From positions 1-35,742 of the forward strand of contig JAGBIA010000128.1 in the NCBI GenBank assembly GCA_017935225.1: a DNA stretch of 35,742 nucleotides, in the 5' to 3' direction. The DNA comes from Clostridia bacterium (GTDB lineage: Bacteria; Bacillota; Clostridia; Oscillospirales; CAG-272). Positions 15,262 through 22,796 of the stretch are shown one piece after another (the stretch's first letter is position 1; the number at the start of each line of letters is the position of its first letter). A program made the translations under genes and the position numbers. The notes beneath the pieces are model-generated. The model was not told the DNA's origin, ran no database searches, and saw only the letters and a program-made list of their open reading frames with translations.

Positions 15262-16077
15262 TCAGAACTCCACGCTCATTCCGTCATAGGAAACGAGCCA
15301 TCCCTTGCCCTCAACTCTCGCCTCAAGTACGTGCTGTAGCGGTGCGGCATTGTGCGAGAAGTGGTTTATAATCTTCACCGTACTCTCGCAGATCGCGCCC
15401 ATCTTGCAAAGCTTTGCTATCACTCGCTCGATATTGTCAATGCCCATATGCGAGCCCTCGTCGGAGATCTTTATATCAACGTTAGTGCAGTCAAAGGTCG
15501 CGAGATCGAACTTAAAGCCCCTCTGTGCGATAAAATCGAACACCTCGGGGTAGAAATATCCCGTATCGTGCGCGTAGAGCATAGTTTTCTCGCCCTCGAT
15601 GATATAAAAGAGCGCATCGTCGCCCGCTGCGTGTCTTGCGGGGAGCGCGGTGATCTTGTACCCATCAGCCACAAAGCTATCAAATGCCGAGACCTTGGTG
15701 ATCTCCACGTTTTGCGGCGTACCCTGTGCCAAGATCTTATCGTACGCGCCTCTGCCGCAGAAGACTTTGAGAGTTTTCTCTCTCATACCGTGCGCATATG
15801 GCGGTGTGCGCAGAAAAAGCTCGGTCGGGTAGCAGTGATCGCCGTGTGAGTGCGTGATAAGAAGAGTTTTGATCTTATCTCCCTCGACTCCGTTCTGTAC
15901 GAAGTGAAAATAAGTATCGGCAGGCAGATCGATCAGCAGACTGTCGTCGACCATCGACTGCGAGCGCGTTCTGATGTTCTTTCCGCCGAGCCTGCGCGCT
16001 TCAGCGCAGTATTTGCAGTTGCAAAAGGTGGCGGGCATAGCCTCAGCCGCCGCAGTTCCGAAAAAAGTCAGCTTCAT
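15262..16077 (-). CDS. MBL-fold metallo-hydrolase, PhnP-like
   Basis: A 271-residue metallo-beta-lactamase-fold enzyme. It has THSHGDH (75-81), His149, Asp171 (AHDTG) and His239/His242 (NHFSHN) for a binuclear site, plus an N-terminal CNCKYC cluster (Cys19, 21, 24) like the structural zinc site of PhnP phosphodiesterases. PhnP opens the cyclic phosphate of 5-phosphoribosyl-1,2-cyclic phosphate, but no other phn gene is near. Within a GH32/GH39 operon it more likely acts on a sugar phosphodiester or lactone. Shine-Dalgarno AAAGGAGA; 19 bases after the GH32 stop. Confidence 0.85.
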   Translation of the reverse strand: MKLTFFGTAAAEAMPATFCNCKYCAEARRLGGKNIRTRSQSMVDDSLLIDLPADTYFHFVQNGVEGDKIKTLLITHSHGDHCYPTELFLRTPPYAHGMREKTLKVFCGRGAYDKILAQGTPQNVEITKVSAFDSFVADGYKITALPARHAAGDDALFYIIEGEKTMLYAHDTGYFYPEVFDFIAQRGFKFDLATFDCTNVDIKISDEGSHMGIDNIERVIAKLCKMGAICESTVKIINHFSHNAAPLQHVLEARVEGKGWLVSYDGMSVEF

Positions 16078-16096
16078 TTATATCTCCTTTGGGTGA

Positions 16097-17203
16097 TCAG
16101 AGCAAGACCGTGTATATCTCTTCGCCGCCATTGACGAAGATCTCAAGGATATATTCGTCGCGGATCATCTCGAGCTTGTCTATCTTGCCCTCGTAAACGA
16201 GCGGTTCTCTGCCCTCTCGCTCGACGGTAAAGCCGTTCTCAGTACGGCGGAGAGCAGGATCGGACTCGACGAGCAGATGGCGAAGCTCTTCTACGGGATA
16301 TCCGTACACCTTGCCGTTCCTTTCACTCATCTCGCGCGGCACAGACATACAGCCTACGTCGTGGTCCTGATAACCCGAGTATTTCCATCCGGGTATCCAA
16401 GAAATAAGTATATTTCTGCCCTTGTGATCGCGGAAGACCTGACCTGCGTACTGGTCGGGGCCTTTATCGACCTCGCCAGTGATCTCTATATTGAACTTTC
16501 CGTCCTTGAAGCTACCGTACATCGCCGAGAAATAGTGGTGCGAGTGCAGGCAGACCGACGCACTCAGCAGATATCTGCCGTCGCCGTTCGACATAAACGA
16601 GGGGCATTCGGCATAAATCCCGTTTTCCCACTCGCACATAACGCCTCGATAATTCCACGAAAGGAGATCCTCGCTCTCGTAAAGCAGAAGATTTGCCGTG
16701 TCCTTCTCACGATTGCCCGATGCCATTACGCAGTAGTATTTTCCGTCGATACAGCATACCGCAGGATCGCGGAAGTCGTGCGAGCCGTCACCCACGGGAT
16801 AGTGGTCAATGATGGGATTTTTCTCGTACTTCTCAAAATTTATTCCATCGCTCGAGTAAGCAACGCTGACCGTCTGAATGTCACCGTCCTCTCCCTTTGG
16901 GTGATAGATAGAAGCGTAGAACAGATAAAGCACGTCGTCCTTGACGATAGCCGTACCCGACCAGCAGCCGTGATTATCAAACGGAGCTTCGGGGTAAAGT
17001 GCTACGGGCAGTTCCTCCCAAGAAAGAAAGTCCTTAGTGCGAGCGTGTCCCCAATGCATAGGCTGTTTCCACGGCACCTCGTAATCGGGTGCGTGCTGAT
17101 AGAAAACGTGATAGTAGCCCTTATAATAAACGAGTCCGTTCGGGTCGTTTACCCACCCCTTTGCGGTAGCATAATGATATTTCAGCTTTGCATTATAGTT
17201 CAT
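16097..17203 (-). CDS. GH32 fructosidase (levanase/invertase-type), shortened C-terminus
   Basis: A 368-residue cytoplasmic GH32 enzyme. The catalytic triad is complete: nucleophile Asp20 in GWVNDPNG, transition-state Asp146 in FRDP and acid/base Glu199 in AECPSF. The usual C-terminal beta-sandwich (typical GH32 length 450-500) is cut to about 60 residues, ending in YILEIFVNGGEE, the family's usual DRSSVEVFVN-like element. It should release fructose from sucrose or fructo-oligosaccharides. An open frame runs 22 codons further upstream, but ATG 17203 follows GGAGGTG with ideal spacing. It heads the five-gene operon ending at 12826. Confidence 0.88.
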   Translation of the reverse strand: MNYNAKLKYHYATAKGWVNDPNGLVYYKGYYHVFYQHAPDYEVPWKQPMHWGHARTKDFLSWEELPVALYPEAPFDNHGCWSGTAIVKDDVLYLFYASIYHPKGEDGDIQTVSVAYSSDGINFEKYEKNPIIDHYPVGDGSHDFRDPAVCCIDGKYYCVMASGNREKDTANLLLYESEDLLSWNYRGVMCEWENGIYAECPSFMSNGDGRYLLSASVCLHSHHYFSAMYGSFKDGKFNIEITGEVDKGPDQYAGQVFRDHKGRNILISWIPGWKYSGYQDHDVGCMSVPREMSERNGKVYGYPVEELRHLLVESDPALRRTENGFTVEREGREPLVYEGKIDKLEMIRDEYILEIFVNGGEEIYTVLL

Positions 17204-17231
17204 ATTACACCTCCGTATGATCTGTAAGTCC

Positions 17232-17260
17232 ATTATAGCACATCGCTCCTCTTTTTTCAA
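17232..17260 (-). promoter_or_regulatory. Promoter of the GH32 operon
   Basis: On the minus strand TTGAAA (17255-17260), 17-bp spacer, TATAAT (17232-17237), 28 bases before the GH32 start. Confidence 0.8.
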
Positions 17261-17302
17261 CCGCTTCAAAAAAATAAATAAAAAGAATTCTGCGCACGAG
17301 CA

Positions 17303-17331
17303 TTGACTTTTTTTGCGCCTTATTATATAAT
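17303..17331 (+). promoter_or_regulatory. Promoter of the ThuA / oxidoreductase operon
   Basis: TTGACT (17303-17308), 17-bp spacer, TATAAT (17326-17331), 30 bases before the GTG start. The spacer contains TTTTTTTGCGC, the same run as at 9561-9571 in the araC intergenic region, a possible shared operator half-site. Confidence 0.8.
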
Positions 17332-17361
17332 TATTTTAAGAAAACTGTGCGAGGTGTAAAC

Positions 17362-18018
17362 GTGAAAAAAGCATTGATATTTTACGGCGGCTGGCAGGGA
17401 CACGATCCGATCGCGGTGTCGGCGAGATTTGAAAGACTCCTCCTCTCAAGCGGCTTTGAAGTCGATCGCGTCGAGGGAGTTGACTGCCTTGATAATGGCA
17501 ACGCGCTTCTCTCTTACGATCTGATAGTTCCCTGCGTTACGATGGGCAAGCTCAGTGCTGTGCAGGAGAGAAACATCTGCCGCGCTGTCGAGTGCGGTGT
17601 CGGACTTGCGGGCTGTCACGGCGGTATGTGCGACGCGTTCAGAGAGTCGACGACCTGGCAGTTTATGACGGGCGGTCAGTGGGTAAGCCACCCCGGAGAT
17701 GACGGAGTAGAATACGAGATAAATATCGTCAAGGGCTCTTCGCCTATAGTCGAGGGCATCGAGGATTTCAAGGTAGTATCCGAGCAGTATTATCTGCATA
17801 CAGACCCCGCGATCGAGGTGCTTGCGACTACGCATTTCCCCCTCGCCGACGGTCCGCACAGACTCAACAGACCGATTGAGATGCCTGTAGTGTGGACGAA
17901 GAGATGGGGCGACGGGCGCGTGTTCTACTGCTCGCTCGGTCACAACGACGCTCTCTTTGAGAGCTGTAGGCACGCAGAGCTTATAATGGAGCGCGGAATG
18001 CGCTGGGCGGCAAGATAA
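17362..18018 (+). CDS. ThuA-like (trehalose-utilisation) class I amidotransferase-fold protein
   Basis: A 218-residue protein with the ThuA pattern: ALIFYGGWQGHD at the N-terminus, GLAGCHGGMCD near residues 90-100, then SPIVEGIEDF, YLHTDP, MPVVWTKRWGDGRVFYCSLGHN. ThuA proteins take part in uptake or oxidation of disaccharides via 3-keto intermediates in rhizobia, in partnership with a Gfo/Idh/MocA protein (ThuB). Here the next gene is exactly such an oxidoreductase. The start is GTG 17362 after GAGG; a GTG 15 bases earlier would overlap that ribosome site. The reaction catalysed is not known. Confidence 0.85.
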   Translation: MKKALIFYGGWQGHDPIAVSARFERLLLSSGFEVDRVEGVDCLDNGNALLSYDLIVPCVTMGKLSAVQERNICRAVECGVGLAGCHGGMCDAFRESTTWQFMTGGQWVSHPGDDGVEYEINIVKGSSPIVEGIEDFKVVSEQYYLHTDPAIEVLATTHFPLADGPHRLNRPIEMPVVWTKRWGDGRVFYCSLGHNDALFESCRHAELIMERGMRWAAR

Positions 18019-18057
18019 AAATTTTTGACAAACTTATAAATTAAGGAGAAAAAGACT

Positions 18058-19155
18058 ATGATGAAGGTAGGAAGGGTCGGTGTCGGTTGCATTTCCGGCA
18101 TCTATCTCAAGAATTTCAAGGAAACTTTTCGCGACGTAGAGCTCGTCGCAGTCTGCGACCTCATTCGCGAGCGCGCTGAGAAGGCGCAGGCTGAGTACGG
18201 CATTCCCAAGATCTACGACACGATGCACGAGCTTTTTGCCGATCCCGAGATCGACATCGTGCTCAATCTCACTCGTCCCTATCAGCACTACGAGGTCTCG
18301 CGTGCCGCTCTGCTCGCAGGAAAGCACGTTTATTCTGAGAAGCCTCTCGCGGCTGATCTGGAAGAGGGCATCGAGCTTGTAAAGCTCGCCGAGGAAAAAG
18401 GACTTTGGATCGGCGGCGCGCCCGACACCTTTATGGGTGCGGCTATACAGACCTGCCGCAAGAAGCTCGACGAGGGTATGATCGGCGAGGTCATCGGCGG
18501 AAGATGCGTAATGGGCGGTCGCGGAATGGAAATGTGGCATCCCGATCCCGATTTCTACTACCAGAGAGGCGGCGGTCCTCTTATGGATATGGGTCCCTAC
18601 TACATCACCGCGCTTATCAACCTGCTCGGCGGAGTTGAGAGCGTCTATGCGAAGTCCCGCACGACATTTTCCGAGAGACTGATCACCGCAGAGCCTCACG
18701 TGGGCGAGATCATCAAGGTCACCGTGCCCACGCACTATGAGATCCTTCTCAATTTCGTCTCTGGCCCCACGATTTCGATGCTTATGAGCTTCGACCTCTA
18801 CAGAACATTCCAGGAGCATATCCAGCTCTACGGCACAAAGGGAAATATGTTCGTTCCCGATCCTAACGGCTTTGGCGGCGAACCCAAGTGGTACAACGGC
18901 GAGGCAAAGGAGATGCAGACCTTCGAGCTCGAGTTTGATTACAACGTCAATTCCCGTTGCCTCGGTCTTGCTGATTTTGCGGTCGGTATCGAGAGCGGCA
19001 GAAATCTCAGAACCTCCTATAAGCAGACCTTCCACGTGCTTGAGGTCATGTGCGGCGCGATGAAGAGCGCAGAGTCCGGTCAGCCCTACGTTATGACCTC
19101 CAAGTTCGAACGCGAAGCTCCTATGGATCCTACCCTCCCCCACGGCAAGCTCTGA
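18058..19155 (+). CDS. Gfo/Idh/MocA-family oxidoreductase (ThuB-like partner)
   Basis: A 365-residue oxidoreductase with N-terminal Rossmann fold (VGVGCISG), EKP at 94-96 (Lys95) and GGGPLMDMGPYYITAL, where Tyr181 or Tyr182 stands in place of the catalytic His seen in the other members of this window. That DMGPYY pattern is common in one branch of the family. Co-transcribed with the ThuA-like gene (39-base gap, AAGGAG site), it forms a ThuA/ThuB-like pair suited to oxidising a glycoside at C3. Two ATGs in tandem (18058, 18061) are possible starts; the first is better spaced. Confidence 0.88.
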   Translation: MMKVGRVGVGCISGIYLKNFKETFRDVELVAVCDLIRERAEKAQAEYGIPKIYDTMHELFADPEIDIVLNLTRPYQHYEVSRAALLAGKHVYSEKPLAADLEEGIELVKLAEEKGLWIGGAPDTFMGAAIQTCRKKLDEGMIGEVIGGRCVMGGRGMEMWHPDPDFYYQRGGGPLMDMGPYYITALINLLGGVESVYAKSRTTFSERLITAEPHVGEIIKVTVPTHYEILLNFVSGPTISMLMSFDLYRTFQEHIQLYGTKGNMFVPDPNGFGGEPKWYNGEAKEMQTFELEFDYNVNSRCLGLADFAVGIESGRNLRTSYKQTFHVLEVMCGAMKSAESGQPYVMTSKFEREAPMDPTLPHGKL

Positions 19156-19170
19156 GGGACGCAGTTTTCT

Positions 19171-19194
19171 GTTCTTTTCTTGAAAGAAAAGAAC
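19171..19194 (+). terminator. Hairpin after the oxidoreductase, possible weak terminator
   Basis: GTTCTTTTCTT (19171-19181) is exactly inverted at 19184-19194, 15 bases after the stop at 19155, but no U tract follows. It may act as a 3' mRNA stabiliser rather than a terminator. Confidence 0.4.
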
Positions 19195-19326
19195 CAAAAG
19201 AACTTCCTGTGGGTGTTGTTATTGGGTGCGTGCGTAAGTCGAGCCAATATTCACTAAGGAAGTTTGGGATATTCGTGAGGATAGCGATATTCCCTTTCGT
19301 CTGTTGATAGAAGCACGACTCAAATT

Positions 19327-19455
19327 AGCCTTCTCCTGTGGGAGAAGGGGGACCGCTTGCGGTGGATGAGGAGTTAGTTTGCGTTAAGGACACCTCATCC
19401 GTCTTTGCTTCGGCTAAACGCCTCGCAAATCCACCTTCTCCCACTGGAGAAGGCT
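19327..19455. repeat. MITE-like nested palindromic element, about 130 bp
   Basis: The end arm (19327-19348, AGCCTTCTCCTGTGGGAGAA plus GG) is inverted at 19434-19455 with one mismatch in 22. An inner arm GGATGAG (19364-19370) pairs with CTCATCC (19394-19400). There is no reading frame with support. The 414-base gap between 19155 and 19570 contains this element, the hairpin at 19171 and the terminator at 19488, and I see no gene in it. Confidence 0.65.
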
Positions 19456-19487
19456 TAGGCAAATTTTTCTTGTTAAATCACAAACCA

Positions 19488-19523
19488 AAAAGAGATATGA
19501 CCTTTGTCGATCATATCTCTTTT
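19488..19523. terminator. Bidirectional terminator hairpin
   Basis: A 13-bp stem AAAAGAGATATGA (19488-19500) / TCATATCTCTTTT (19511-19523) with a 10-nt loop. It can end plus-strand readthrough and the minus-strand GH20 transcript whose stop is at 19570. Confidence 0.75.
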
Positions 19524-19569
19524 CATTTTGTTCAAGTTAGTAGTTGCCAAAGCCGGAGCGCGCCCATTA

Positions 19570-20964
19570 TCAACAGATACAGTCTATCTGTTTTTTGCTC
19601 CAGCCTGCCCTTGTATAGTCGCCGTCAACAAACATCACCTTGCGATAAAGAGCGGCGGTGTACGTGCCTTCGATGACCTTGAAAGTATCAAAGCTGCCGA
19701 CAGCGGCGCAGGTAACGAAGGGCATTCCTATCGACAGAGTATGCCAAGTGGTATGCATAATTCCCATAAGAGCCTGATCCTTAGCGGTAGAGATCATAGC
19801 TCGCATATTCTTATTCCCTCTATCCCACGGGCACAAGAGGCAATCAAATCCTGCGTTTGCAAAAACCGCCGCAGTTTCAACGGGTGCTTCGGTAGCATCG
19901 TATTGCCAATCCGCGATGATAATATTACGGTCGAGGCGCGAGAGCATATACTTCACCGCCTCCTCACCGGGCGCGTTACAGGTATATCTGTTTTGGGGAT
20001 TGTAATTTTCGTGTCTGCACAAGAACATATCGCCCCACGCGATCACTCTTTTGCCCTGCGCTCTAAGATCCTCTTCGATCTCGTTTAAAAAGTCGCAGAT
20101 CATATCCATATTATCTTTTGTGAATTCAAAATTATACGCTTCGTCACAGCCAATATGGAAATAGTCTCCGCTTCCGCAAAGCTCGATAAGCTCGTTTCTG
20201 ATACGGCGCAGCAGATCCCTTACCTTTTGTTTTTTGATATCCCAGCACCAACCGTCAGGGCTGAAATAGGTCTGGAGCGAGAGGTTTTGGTCAAGAACAA
20301 CGTGCTTTCCGTGCCTTACGCGCGATGCCGCGGCGTGTCCCCAATGGTTGAACATCGGAATTATCTCAAGTCCGAGGTCATTTGCCTCTTTAATTATCGG
20401 TCTTATCTGCTCTTTTGTAAACGCGCTCTGCCACGCCAGCTCGCGCATACAATCGTACTTTAGCATTCCCCAGAATTCAAGGACCACGTGGGTATATTTC
20501 AGCGCACCGCAAAAGCGGACAAAGCGCTGTATTTCCCATATCTCCGTCTCGGGAAAGACGCAGAAATGCACCATTCTGTTTTTTATTGTCGGGAAGTCTT
20601 TTATCACTTCGCAATCGAGTATTGCGACGGTTGCTTCGCCCAGGTCGTCGGCTCTGATGCGATCAAGAAGAGTCATAAAGCCGTAGATCAGATCCTTTTC
20701 GCTCTTTGCGTACACGCAGACTCCGTCGGAATCGATATTTATACTGTAATCGAATTCTTCAAGCTCAGCCTTTGGCGTATTTCCTATTCTGAAAATAAGC
20801 TCGTCACTATGCGAAAGCGAAAGAATTGAGGCATTAAAAGTGAAATTGTGCCAAAATTCGTGTATTACGCTCTTATCAAGGCAGGGATGTGCAAGTGCGT
20901 TTGCGTTTTTGGGAAGGATAAAGCTCCCCTCTTTTTTCTCGGTCATTTTAGGATTGAAGATCAT
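19570..20964 (-). CDS. GH20-type beta-N-acetylhexosaminidase
   Basis: A 464-residue cytoplasmic enzyme. Residues ~50-115 match the GH20 N-terminal alpha/beta domain (YSINIDSDGVCVYAKSEKD, then YGFMTLLDRI), and the TIM barrel carries FHIGCDEAY with the catalytic Asp274-Glu275 pair for substrate-assisted catalysis. Likely substrate: terminal beta-GlcNAc or GalNAc of imported N-glycan, mucin or chitin fragments. The frame is open 55 codons upstream, but ATG 20964 has GGAGGTG 6 bases before it, and the upstream part lies opposite the neighbouring gene. It is the last gene of the YgjV / propeller / GH20 operon. Confidence 0.85.
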   Translation of the reverse strand: MIFNPKMTEKKEGSFILPKNANALAHPCLDKSVIHEFWHNFTFNASILSLSHSDELIFRIGNTPKAELEEFDYSINIDSDGVCVYAKSEKDLIYGFMTLLDRIRADDLGEATVAILDCEVIKDFPTIKNRMVHFCVFPETEIWEIQRFVRFCGALKYTHVVLEFWGMLKYDCMRELAWQSAFTKEQIRPIIKEANDLGLEIIPMFNHWGHAAASRVRHGKHVVLDQNLSLQTYFSPDGWCWDIKKQKVRDLLRRIRNELIELCGSGDYFHIGCDEAYNFEFTKDNMDMICDFLNEIEEDLRAQGKRVIAWGDMFLCRHENYNPQNRYTCNAPGEEAVKYMLSRLDRNIIIADWQYDATEAPVETAAVFANAGFDCLLCPWDRGNKNMRAMISTAKDQALMGIMHTTWHTLSIGMPFVTCAAVGSFDTFKVIEGTYTAALYRKVMFVDGDYTRAGWSKKQIDCIC

Positions 20965-20989
20965 AGCAGTCACCTCCGCTTTACTTAGA

Positions 20990-22165
20990 TCAGAGATACT
21001 TAGAGAGCGTAAACTCGCCAAGTCTGATATGCTTTCTTGCGATGGTATAAGACATCGCGAGTTCGCCGCCGCGGTAATACTGCACGAAGGGGTAGAAGCA
21101 GCTCGTGTGCATCTTTGCCTGAAGCACAACGCGGCTATTCTCGATATCCTCGGTGTCGATCTCTACCACGCCGATATGCTCGCGGTCGATGGGCGCGTGG
21201 AAGAGGAAGAGCTTGCCGCCGTACTCGATGAAGTCGCCTCTTGATTGGCAATCCTCGATCTCGACTACCTTGCCCCATTTATTATCCTTAAGGTCGAGCA
21301 CGGTCAGAAATCCGCATTTATTGGTATCCTGCTGACGAACGAAATAGAAGCACTTATCGCCCACAACGTAGGTCGCGTTCTCCCACTTGGAATCATTGAT
21401 GAAATCAGGCTGAGAGACGTACTCCCACTCGACAAGGTCGCGGCTCTTGATCACGCAGGTGAAGTCACCGCTGTAAGTGCCCGAGTAGTAATATCTCACG
21501 CCGTTCTCCACTCTGCTCGAGAGCTTCTGCATAATGCCGATATCCGAGAACATCTTCTTGCAGGGCAGATCGTTCTCGGCGAGAGCTGCGCGGATGCCGC
21601 TCGCGGAGAAATCGTTTACGATATCCCCCACTCTGAAGCGATTGACGTCGACCTCTCCGAGCATTTTGGTATTTATATCAAAGGGGCAGTAAAATCTGTA
21701 ATAATTGCCGTCCACGCGCGCCGTCCAGAGAACGTAGAGCGTATTCTCGTCCTTCTGCATAAGTATGGTATCGTAGACCATATCAACCACGCGATCACCC
21801 ACGACGTCGCCCGTCGTCTGCACGTCGAAATGCACCATCTTCGACATATCGTCCATAGGCGCGTAAGCGAGGCGCGCGGTCTGGTTCTTCGGATCCTCGG
21901 AAGGCTCCTTTGTATTGGCGTAGTAGGTCATATAAACGGTATCGCCAACAACAACGAAGGTCGAAACGTGCGCCATCTTGTCCTCTTTTTTCTCGAAATC
22001 CGCGACGAAACGGTCGGTGATCTCCTGTGCGAACGCGTCACCCTTTGCGCGCGCCTCATCACCCACGTCTGCCGTGATAGTTCTCGCAACGTCTGCTATC
22101 GGCGCGCCGGGAGCGTAATAAAGCTCCTTTGTAGTTATATTATCCTTACTGAATACCTTTCTCAT
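20990..22165 (-). CDS. Uncharacterised beta-propeller protein, possible glycosidase or phosphorylase
   Basis: A 391-residue protein with repeated strand motifs such as TVYMTYYAN, TLYVLWTAR, VRYYYSGTYSG, KCFYFVRQQ and KLFLFHAP, consistent with a five-bladed propeller of the GH43/GH62/GH130-like kind. The arrangement of acidic residues does not let me name a family. It has no signal peptide. Its start lies 20 bases inside the end of the upstream YgjV-type gene and it is followed after 25 bases by GH20, so a role in trimming the same amino-sugar glycan is likely. ATG 22165 has GGAGAGG upstream. Confidence 0.6.
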   Translation of the reverse strand: MRKVFSKDNITTKELYYAPGAPIADVARTITADVGDEARAKGDAFAQEITDRFVADFEKKEDKMAHVSTFVVVGDTVYMTYYANTKEPSEDPKNQTARLAYAPMDDMSKMVHFDVQTTGDVVGDRVVDMVYDTILMQKDENTLYVLWTARVDGNYYRFYCPFDINTKMLGEVDVNRFRVGDIVNDFSASGIRAALAENDLPCKKMFSDIGIMQKLSSRVENGVRYYYSGTYSGDFTCVIKSRDLVEWEYVSQPDFINDSKWENATYVVGDKCFYFVRQQDTNKCGFLTVLDLKDNKWGKVVEIEDCQSRGDFIEYGGKLFLFHAPIDREHIGVVEIDTEDIENSRVVLQAKMHTSCFYPFVQYYRGGELAMSYTIARKHIRLGEFTLSKYL

Positions 22166-22679
22166 TTTTACCTCTCCTTTTCTCAATTGCTTCACGTGTA
22201 AAATATATTATTGCCGACGAGATGCTCAGCGTCTCGTTAATTATTCCTATGTACGATCCGACGAAGATATCGTAGATCAGAAACGCGCTCGATACGAATA
22301 TAAGAACGAACTTCGTAAGGCGCGGTCTTTGAAGCCAAAGCACAGCCGTCGCACAGCAGGACGCGGTGATGGGCAGAATATTGATAAGCGACTTGAAGCT
22401 GAAAAGTCCAACTGTAAATATTATAATTACGAAAATTATGGGCCAGACCACGCTTGATGCCCACTTGTGCTTGCGGCGGTTGAGATATATTCCCTCTCGG
22501 ACTATTCCGACTACGTTCGGGATCATCCCTCCCACAGCACCGAGGCAAAAATAGTGTGCGCCCCAGAAAACGTCGGCACAAAGCTTGCACCAGAGCATCC
22601 TCTCGCGGTTTTTCTGCTGATTCATCAAAAAGAGCGATGCCATCGCGCCGATGCCGAAGATCCATGAAAGCAGAGTCAT
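22146..22679 (-). CDS. YgjV-family inner membrane protein, SWEET/PQ-loop-like (copy 3)
   Basis: A 177-residue membrane protein. LMNQQKNRERML replaces the SYQxK loop of the other copies, while LGAVGGMIPNVVGIVREGIY aligns with their third helix. It is first in its operon, preceded by AAGGAG and a minus-strand promoter (22720-22748), and overlaps the following propeller gene by 20 bases. Gene order (membrane protein, propeller, GH20) suggests import followed by hydrolysis. Direct evidence is limited to family resemblance, length and helix pattern. Confidence 0.75.
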   Translation of the reverse strand: MTLLSWIFGIGAMASLFLMNQQKNRERMLWCKLCADVFWGAHYFCLGAVGGMIPNVVGIVREGIYLNRRKHKWASSVVWPIIFVIIIFTVGLFSFKSLINILPITASCCATAVLWLQRPRLTKFVLIFVSSAFLIYDIFVGSYIGIINETLSISSAIIYFTREAIEKRRGKNEKGIQ

Positions 22680-22692
22680 TTATTTCTCCTTA

Positions 22693-22721
22693 TTGACATA
22701 CTCAATATCTTGTGATATAAT
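22693..22721 (+). promoter_or_regulatory. Full-consensus promoter of the second araC-type gene
   Basis: TTGACA (22693-22698), 17-bp spacer, TATAAT (22716-22721), 75 bases before the gene start. Its -10 overlaps the -10 of the opposing promoter. Confidence 0.8.
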
Positions 22722-22748
22722 TTTATTGCAAAATAACTCGATTTTCAA
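22720..22748 (-). promoter_or_regulatory. Promoter of the YgjV / propeller / GH20 operon
   Basis: On the minus strand TTGAAA (22743-22748), 17-bp spacer, TAAAAT (22720-22725). It shares two bases of its -10 with the divergent araC promoter, so the two cannot be occupied at once. Confidence 0.7.
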
Positions 22749-22796
22749 TATATAATATTGCTTAATACTAACACTATCTTGTATTTAGGAGAAAAT

